Assembly: GCA_003254925.1 (NCBI GenBank)
Contig: QANZ01031614.1
Coordinates: forward strand, 11,866-75,865
Length of the DNA stretch: 64,000 nt
Direction of reading: 5' to 3'
DNA from: Chamaecrista fasciculata
Taxonomy: Eukaryota; Streptophyta; Magnoliopsida; Fabales; Fabaceae
The translations under genes were made by a program, and so were the position numbers. Positions 57,701-64,000 of this stretch are shown here, in pieces (positions within the stretch are counted from its first letter, which is position 1; each line of letters starts with the position of its first letter). Below the pieces are notes generated by a model. That model worked only from the letters and a program-made list of their open reading frames with translations, made no database searches and had not been told where the DNA came from.

Positions 57701-59921
57701 ATTATTGCAAATGGGCAAATTCACTAACACATAAACACTTATGAGTTGTAAATCTACAGAGGGATGCAATTACAAACAGAAATAGAAAGAGGAAACAGGA
57801 TTTACTTACAGTTTTAAGCATTTGGAGTGTTTACAATTGCACTGTTTTTGCTTCTTCGGAGTAACTTCTTTCATATCAAAGTTTGGTCTTGATCTTGATT
57901 TCGGAGATTCTGGTTTCCTGTTATTTAAAAAAAAAAAAAAAATGTTATTAGTCAAAGACCATTTCTCAAGATATTTCCAAAATGCTATACAAGTCTTCCT
58001 ATCCATTTATGCACATACAGATCAGCAAGTTCAAGTTTGTCAAAACATACAATAAATGTAGATCCTCAACATAAACATACATATATTGTAATTATAATGT
58101 GTTATTGCAACAATTACTATAAAATGATATAATGAACATGTTAAGACTAAGATGAACTTAGTATTCTTGAACCAGAAAATAGGATCTTAATAAGAGGACA
58201 GAAAAGATAGAAATCAGGGAGAGAGAGAGAGGATTGAGAGAATGAATTCTGTCTTTCACTCCCAAAAGGTTATTTCCGTGATGTGCTGAGAGACAAACAG
58301 CCAGGTAGTTATAATAAAATACCTGAGGTACCACGACTAACTAACATCACAACAACCTCTAGAAATTTAATAATAACTAACATCACAACAACCTCAAGCC
58401 TCATTGTATCTCTACATCCTCAATATCTCTAGCATCTCTCCTTTCTCCATCTCTTCCTCTATGTCCTGTTAAACTCTATTTCTCAATAGCTGTTTTTTTA
58501 TTTCCCTATTTCTTCTCCCTTGGTTTCCAAACAACTTGCAAATTCTACATCTTAATTTTCTTAAGAACATAGAATCAAGGAGAGGAAATATTTCAATTGT
58601 AATAATGATGATAATGAACTTATGAAGAAATTTAATAATGAACTCATGAGAATTTCAGTCTTAGTTTGAAATCTAGAGAAACACATTTGTAATTTATGCT
58701 GGATACTTTTGGAGTTCTTGAAAATAGCTGGAGTCACACAAGTTGTGTTTTAAATGAGTTAAGTTTTTCAAATATATATGCTGTTTAACATATCTTTATT
58801 TATATATATATATATATATACAGAATTATAAAATCAAGTGGCCCACACTTCAATGTTGCCAGATCCCATTGCTCTAGCTTCCGGAATTCCCGGAGTCCCA
58901 TTGGAAAAGTGCGCTACACGCCATCACTCGAGCCCTATCACAACAGTGCGCCATGCAACATCAACAACTATGACTCTAGCAAACTCAACACTAGCCCCGA
59001 CCTCCTAGAGGAAAGTAACATTTTAATTAAAACTAAGTATTTCAGTATGAAGAATAGAGAAAATTCAATTAGCCAAAACACAAGACCAACTTAAAACACT
59101 CAATTCTAATTTCCCAACCAGAGAAAATTGAATGGTATGAAAGTTACAGCAAAAGATTTCACACATTGCACTGGCAAGGAAGCCTAAAGTATTAAAGTTC
59201 CTCAACAACTTTAGCCAGTATAAAAAGTTTAGACCTCCCACTACGTTCTCCCAAATGAAAGAGATGATACCACTGACCAACATAAGGAAATAGACAAAAT
59301 AATAATAACGTGGAGACTACACAAAGAAGAAGAAAAGAGTGATAATGGTTTATAAGCATGGGAAATTCACTAACAGTATCCCAAGAGATTGTACATGTAT
59401 TTGTGGCCCACAGAAACATAAAATCATTAATCATGCATACAAAACTATGATTATCCATACGGAGCCAAATATTCACAATTACGAATTGAGGACCAATATA
59501 GAACAGAGCTCATGCATGACCTTCCAAGTCCTAAAATCCCAAAGCCAACATTTTTTTTGTCGGAAACAACCCCAGCAAAATTGTACAGCTTATGTCAAAA
59601 GAGTTAAGCAAATAATTAAAAATATTTCAATTGAGTCATAGCAACAATTTCACCAACTCACCCAACCCTCGTTGAAGAAAGAGGAGGCTGCGGTGGCACG
59701 GGCATCACAACCACCGATTGCTGCGGAAGAGGGCGTGGCTGCGGCTGACTTGGCACCACCGTCTGCGGCGGTTCAGGTAAGCCCACAGTTCCCGTCGCAC
59801 CACTAAACCCCGTGAAATCGAGCTGCCTCGCGAGCTTCTTCGCGGGAACATCTGTAGCTGCTGTTGTAGCATCCGATTGTACATTCTTGGGAGGGCAATC
59901 AGCCCCCTCACCTTCCCCCAT
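51768..59921 (-). CDS. TCX: Tesmin/TSO1-like CXC protein (TCX5/TCX6 type)
   Basis: Eight exons join in phase to 582 residues: 59,662-59,921; 57,810-57,917; 56,365-56,542; 55,104-55,463; 54,374-54,474; 54,211-54,305; 52,371-52,790; 51,768-51,994. CPP/TCX proteins bind DNA (CHR-like motifs) through two cysteine-rich CXC domains; Arabidopsis TCX5/6 belong to DREAM-type repressor complexes that restrain cell-cycle and DNA-methylation genes. Seen: a proline/glutamine-rich N-terminus ([11 protein letters not shown] at about 28-38); CXC1 at 113-142 ([18 protein letters not shown]); the conserved hinge [10 protein letters not shown] (162-171); CXC2 at 198-228 ([16 protein letters not shown]); then [31 protein letters not shown] and [16 protein letters not shown]. 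The last intron needs a GC donor (52,370-52,369) to keep phase. Introns are long (up to 1.7 kb). Confidence 0.93.
52369..52370 (-). other. Non-canonical GC splice donor of the last TCX intron
   Basis: On the minus strand exon 7 ends ATAAACG and the intron starts GCAAGTT, a perfect GC-type donor context. Joining here to the acceptor before 51,994 keeps phase and yields [17 protein letters not shown], which fits the family. The GT four bases further on shifts the frame and reaches a stop within about ten codons. Confidence 0.8.
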
Positions 59922-61803
59922 GGAACGAAAAATAAAAAATTAACCGCGAATTCCAAATTCTTGTTCCACAACAAACTCAATTCACCGATTATTCCCTCAT
60001 AATAATCCCTGAAAATCAAGAAATCAGCTCAAGATAACTGACTCGCAGATCCAAAACCCATTCCCAAATCACCCATTAGAAAAAGAATAACAATAAAATG
60101 GCTACACAAACACAAAGGATGCAAGGCCAAGCTCAGAGTATTATAGTGCCTAGGATTTTAGGGACTTTCGATCCGAGAAGACGATACGAGAGATAGAGAG
60201 AGATTGAAGAAATTGTAGAGAGAGAGAATACTACAGAAGGCGACGAAGAGGATTAGAGGAAGCTGAGAGACAGTCTCAGCAAGAAAGGAGAGAAGAAGCG
60301 AGGGACCTTTTTCTTGTTCGCCCCTCCTTCCTCCCTCTCTCTTACAGGCTTTTTGAAATTCAATTTTGTAAATATTGAACGCCCAGATTTCTCTTTCTAC
60401 TTCATCGGACGCTCCTTAATCAGACTACATCGAACGGTGGGAATTCATAGAACTATCACTCACTATCCCTTGTAAGCCGTTCGATGTAACTGTGATGCTT
60501 ATAGGATAAATTTTGGTCCTAAATGTATACCCTAATGTTCACTTTGCTCCATTATGTTTCAAAATATTCAAATTAGTCCTAAATGTTAGTAAAATGATTC
60601 ATTTTGGTCCTAAATATCGGTAAAATGTTTCATTTTGGTCCCAAATTATTGAATTTTGTCATATTTCTTTCGTCTCTCATTTCAAGTTCAAAGGACTTGT
60701 TAAGAAGAATTCTTAGCTCTGAATTCGTCGCATTCGGATTTAAAACGAGAGAGATACGATCAATTTTGCTTGTTTAACCATGAAATGAGCAATCTACTTT
60801 TAGGATTGATTTGACCTCGTTTGTTGACGACCCCAACTGGAGAGAGAAAGTAGTATTTGATAACAATATGTAGCTCTAAACTCGTCAAGTTTGAACTTGA
60901 AACAGGTCATATTCAATAATTTTGGACTAAAATGAAACATTTTACAAACATTTAGGACCAATTTGAATATTTTGAAACATAATGGACCAAAATGAATATT
61001 AAGACATACATTTAAGACCAAAATGAGCCTTTAACCTATTTTGCCGAAAACGAGATTTTTCATTTTCCTTTTAGGAATTCAGTTTGTAACTCCCAACTCC
61101 CAGTTATCCTCTCAGTAAATTTTATAAAAAGAAACAATGAAAATAAAATAAATTTGGCGCTAAAATAAAGGAGTCCAAGTATAGTTGCTGACTCAAGAAT
61201 AATTGTTAAAATAATAATAATTGAAATTTCAAATCTCACTGGTTTTGTTTTCTGGAAAGAATAAGCATCTTATTGAGTGAATAACTTACTCCGAATGAAC
61301 ACCATTAGAGAGAGACAAGTGAGAAGAAGCCATAGGCGTCCAATAATCAAAACTTTCATGGAATTCAGTGTATATATAAGACAATTGTTAAACTAGATAT
61401 GCTGATTAATTCCACGGAAAACGTGCTTCATGTTTTACAGAAGTAGCCTTAAATTTTCATCGATTTTCTCAATTTATAAATCAACTTCTACCTAGTTGTA
61501 TATAAGTTTAAAAATCTCAGCTGTATAGGCAGGTTTACGGATAAAATTATCAGTAGAACTTGCACTTAAGAATGCCTATGAAGATCATTATGTGAATTCC
61601 ATTTCAAATTGCTGGTTGAACTAGCAACCCTGAAGCATTTGTTGGGAAAAGATAAAACAAATACAACATTAGAACTTTAGACTGCCAAAATGTTTCACTG
61701 AGTTTCTGGGAATTCAGAAGCAGAAACTCTCAACCCCTAACATATCTCAACATCTATTGAAAGTCGATGATATTGAATCTCAAATTACATAGCAGACACC
61801 CTG
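59922..61803. other. Intergenic region between TCX and the RNA-binding protein gene
   Basis: The left part (59,922 to about 60,340) holds the TCX 5' UTR and promoter, with GA-rich tracts (60,185-60,300). A foldback repeat occupies 60,501-61,039. The right end (about 61,400-61,803) probably includes the 3' UTR of the RNA-binding protein gene. No additional gene seen. Confidence 0.55.
60501..61039. mobile_element. Foldback MITE, probably Mutator-type
   Basis: Ends ATAGGATAAA and TTTAACCTAT, with long mirrored arms of the TTTTGGTCCTAAATGTATAC / ATACATTTAAGACCAAAAT kind over about 130 bases at each side. No matching 9-mer duplication was found, so the family call is by resemblance. Confidence 0.65.
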
Positions 61804-63034
61804 CTAATACATTCCTCCAATCCTGTCCCGTCCAACGCCACGTCGATCATCCACACCACGCCGATCATCCCTTACACGATCCAAGAACATATCTTTCGGT
61901 GGTGGCCCACCCCTTATTGGAGAGCGGCTTCTCTCTCTCATATCACGAGCCCATCGACCACGAGGAGGAGGAGGTGGTGGCACTAATGGTGCAGGGGGAG
62001 ACAGTGGCCGCCTCTCAAATCTTTTCCTATCATGGGAGAAACCCTCTCTGCCACGGTCTCGATGACCCCAGTCCACTGGCAGTGGCCTATCAAATTTGCT
62101 TCTCCCCCTGTACGCATCATCTAGGTAATCGAGCCGATCTCTCCGAACATGGTGATCTGGAAACCGGCCTTCATGCCTGAGGGGTGGCAGAGCAGCAGAT
62201 CCATACTCTCTAGGGCCATCCCTTCCCAACCCATGAGGTGGAGATCTAAAGCCATTTATGGCCCTTTCTGGGGAACGATCAACAGGAGGGCCAGGGTACC
62301 GTCTAGGAGGAGCATGAAGCGGTGGCGGACCAGGATAACCTCTCCGGGGACTTCCAGCAGGTGCATGGCGAGACCTATTACAATTGTTACAGTAGTCCCG
62401 CCTTGCAAAGTTAAGATTAGCACATCTGCAAAATTAGTATAGAAGATAAGAACTTGAGGAAACATTCTGTAATGAAATAAAACAACCAGAGATAACATCT
62501 TATAGGTGACTCATGTGCATCCTACCCAGTGCACTAAAACACAAATCTGCATGATGTTAATCAGAGATAAATTTGTAAAGCACCAGCATAGAGAGAAATT
62601 TGTGTCTAATATATCTAATAATAATATAGTAAACATCAAGACTGTTATCTAATTCTAAATGTGTCAACAGTCAAACCCTTCAGGCTAACAACAAGATATA
62701 TGTACAAAAGGGCTCAACACAATCAGAAAGACTAGCACTTACAAAGGATCGGGACATATCCAGTCTCCCTCCCTAGGACGAACATTGGGATTATTTCTAC
62801 CAACGCCTTCTCCGCGGACTGGTCCAGGACCAAACCCAGGTCCATCAAATGCTCTACCAATTGGTCTACCACTTGCTCTTGGACGATAAGGGGGTGAAGG
62901 GTCTCGATACCTACCAGCATCTCTTCCACCACCAAATCCACGACTTCGTGACAGGCTATTATAATCAGAATTATAGCGATGATCTGCATCTCTACGATGA
63001 ACAGGAGAGACTGAACCTGCACGAATTCTATATC
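61804..63034 (-). CDS. RanBP2-type zinc-finger RNA-binding protein, 3' part
   Basis: Two in-phase exons (62,743-63,034 and 61,804-62,425) encode the last 304 or so residues; the 5' end lies further right, and I could not place the upstream exons before the window edge. A single RanBP2 zinc finger spans the junction: REGDWICPDPLC, then ANLNFARRDYCNNC, i.e. W-x-C-x4-C-x10-C-x2-C, a fold that binds single-stranded RNA. The rest is low complexity: RGG/RS-like arginine-glycine-serine sequence before the finger (SRSRGFGGGRDAGRYRDP) and proline/arginine-rich after it (PPPPPPRGRW, RERSRSPIRGG, DDRRGVDDRRGVGRDR), ending GGMY. Such proteins act in nuclear RNA processing. It resembles the Arabidopsis At4g28990 type by memory; exact orthology is unproven. 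Confidence 0.85.
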
Positions 63035-64000
63035 CTGGGAAAACAAAGATAATAAATTCTTAAGAATGAGCAAGTCACAAGTGGTGAAGGAAATTATAGC
63101 ATTGATATCTAATTTAGCAGCCAAAATTTGTGATCATGCAACTGCAAAATGACCAGAATAACATTTCAAAGGAAGGTCACCGCCACACAGGGCTTCTCCT
63201 CCTCATGGACATCTAAATTTATAGGCATGAAGAGCGAAGAAGGTTTACACATGGTGCCTTCACTGCCAATTCTCAAACTTATGATCTGTAGTATCACCAA
63301 GTTTATAGCCCTGACCAAGTTAAGCTACATCCATCCTGTCCTTGATACAAGTCAACCCAATGCTTTCCGTGTGTCACAGCCATTTACCACAGACCATAAT
63401 ATAGCTAAATATAGAAAAGAATTAACCTAAGATTCTAAATTTCAAATCCCATTTCAGATTTTGGTGCAACAGCAACCAACTATGGAAAATCAAGAATTAA
63501 GTTCAGTTCCTGGCCACAAAAGTATGAGCTAGCTACATGCCTAAAAATTGCTAATCCAACATCATATAACCCCGGAAGGAGATAACCACCACCGCAGCAC
63601 AAACAAGCCAACATTTAACGACTTGCCAATCAACCAAATGTAAGATTCGTTTTGGATCCATCTCTGTTGTGACACCCAAAGCTCAGATTCAACAAAAAAT
63701 GATCACAAATTTTTGGCGAACCCTGCCCAAAAACCGAACCCATAGAAGCCGCCTGGTACCACAATGTCAGTACAGCAGTAACCCATTCACCATTTTTGTT
63801 TAGGCACTAAACTAGTCCCCCAAGTAACTTCAAAACATTAGGAGTAAGAAGTTGGACACAGAAATGAATCAATCCCACATTTTTAGCAGATATCTGGCCC
63901 TTCTCCGCCATAGCACTGTCCTCAGTCAAAGAATCAATACTGACAAATATGAAGAATTTAGCAGATGCTACGCAATCACATAATTATGGAAGCTCAAGTT
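63035..64000. other. Probable 5' intron of the RNA-binding protein gene
   Basis: The exon at 62,743-63,034 starts after a good acceptor (TTTTCCCAG on the minus strand) with two bases of a split codon, so an upstream exon must exist. I found no convincing partner up to the window end. Confidence 0.45.

Noticed and set aside
62732-63124. 130-residue minus-strand frame rich in I/L/V
   Set aside because: It is a shifted frame of the RNA-binding protein exon; the true frame gives the zinc finger and arginine-rich sequence.
1-64000. CRISPR arrays, operons or prokaryote-style defence systems
   Set aside because: No regular spacer arrays or gene clusters of that kind; the sequence is plant nuclear DNA.

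Overview
The window is nuclear DNA of a flowering plant, almost certainly a eudicot. It is AT-rich, its genes have many short introns with GT-AG borders, and the intergenic space is full of plant LINEs, SINEs, MITEs, solo LTRs and gene-less AT-rich stretches. I cannot name the species. There are two assembly blemishes (a 78-base T run ending in N near 14 kb and a 275-base N gap near 26.5 kb) and one isolated N at 43,587.

Genes, left to right: a LIKE-COV/COV1 membrane protein (minus, 2.7-6.8 kb); a LC8-type dynein light chain (plus, 14.7-15.1 kb); a TRM/LONGIFOLIA-like DUF4378 protein (minus, 16.0-19.4 kb with 5' UTR to about 20.1 kb); a PRONE-type RopGEF (plus, 27.4-30.2 kb); an ABI-like (ABIL) subunit of the SCAR/WAVE complex (minus, 30.7-33.1 kb); an organellar protein-only RNase P (PRORP1-like, minus, 34.7-39.7 kb); a small NFD6-like protein (minus, 41.6-43.3 kb); a tesmin/TSO1-like CXC protein of the TCX5/6 type (minus, 51.8-59.9 kb); and the 3' part of a RanBP2-zinc-finger, arginine-rich RNA-binding protein (minus, 61.8 kb to beyond the right edge). 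I rebuilt exon borders by hand for every gene. All reading phases close, which is strong internal support.

Repeats, left to right: a 5'-truncated LINE remnant flanked by a perfect 21-bp duplication and itself split by a hAT-like MITE (0.7-2.3 kb); a solo LTR in a LIKE-COV intron; a 1.2-kb hAT-like element with a perfect 8-bp target duplication that carries the last exon of a host sugar-phosphate/nucleotide-sugar transporter gene (8.6-9.8 kb); a 3.6-kb truncated LINE with a 1188-codon uninterrupted reading frame (9.9-13.5 kb); an RTE-type LINE tail, several tRNA-like SINEs, and Mutator-type MITEs with 9-11 bp duplications in introns of the RopGEF, ABIL and PRORP genes; a second solo LTR (46.2-46.8 kb); and a 929-bp foldback element with a 9-bp duplication (47.6-48.6 kb).

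Functionally, RopGEF and ABIL lie tail-to-tail and act in the same ROP-to-actin pathway. The TRM-like protein belongs to the cortical microtubule machinery. The other genes are housekeeping or organellar. I found no operon-like or prokaryote-style system. The most notable objects are the gene-capturing hAT element, the nested LINE/hAT insertion with clean duplications, the long foldback, and a GC-AG intron in the TCX gene.
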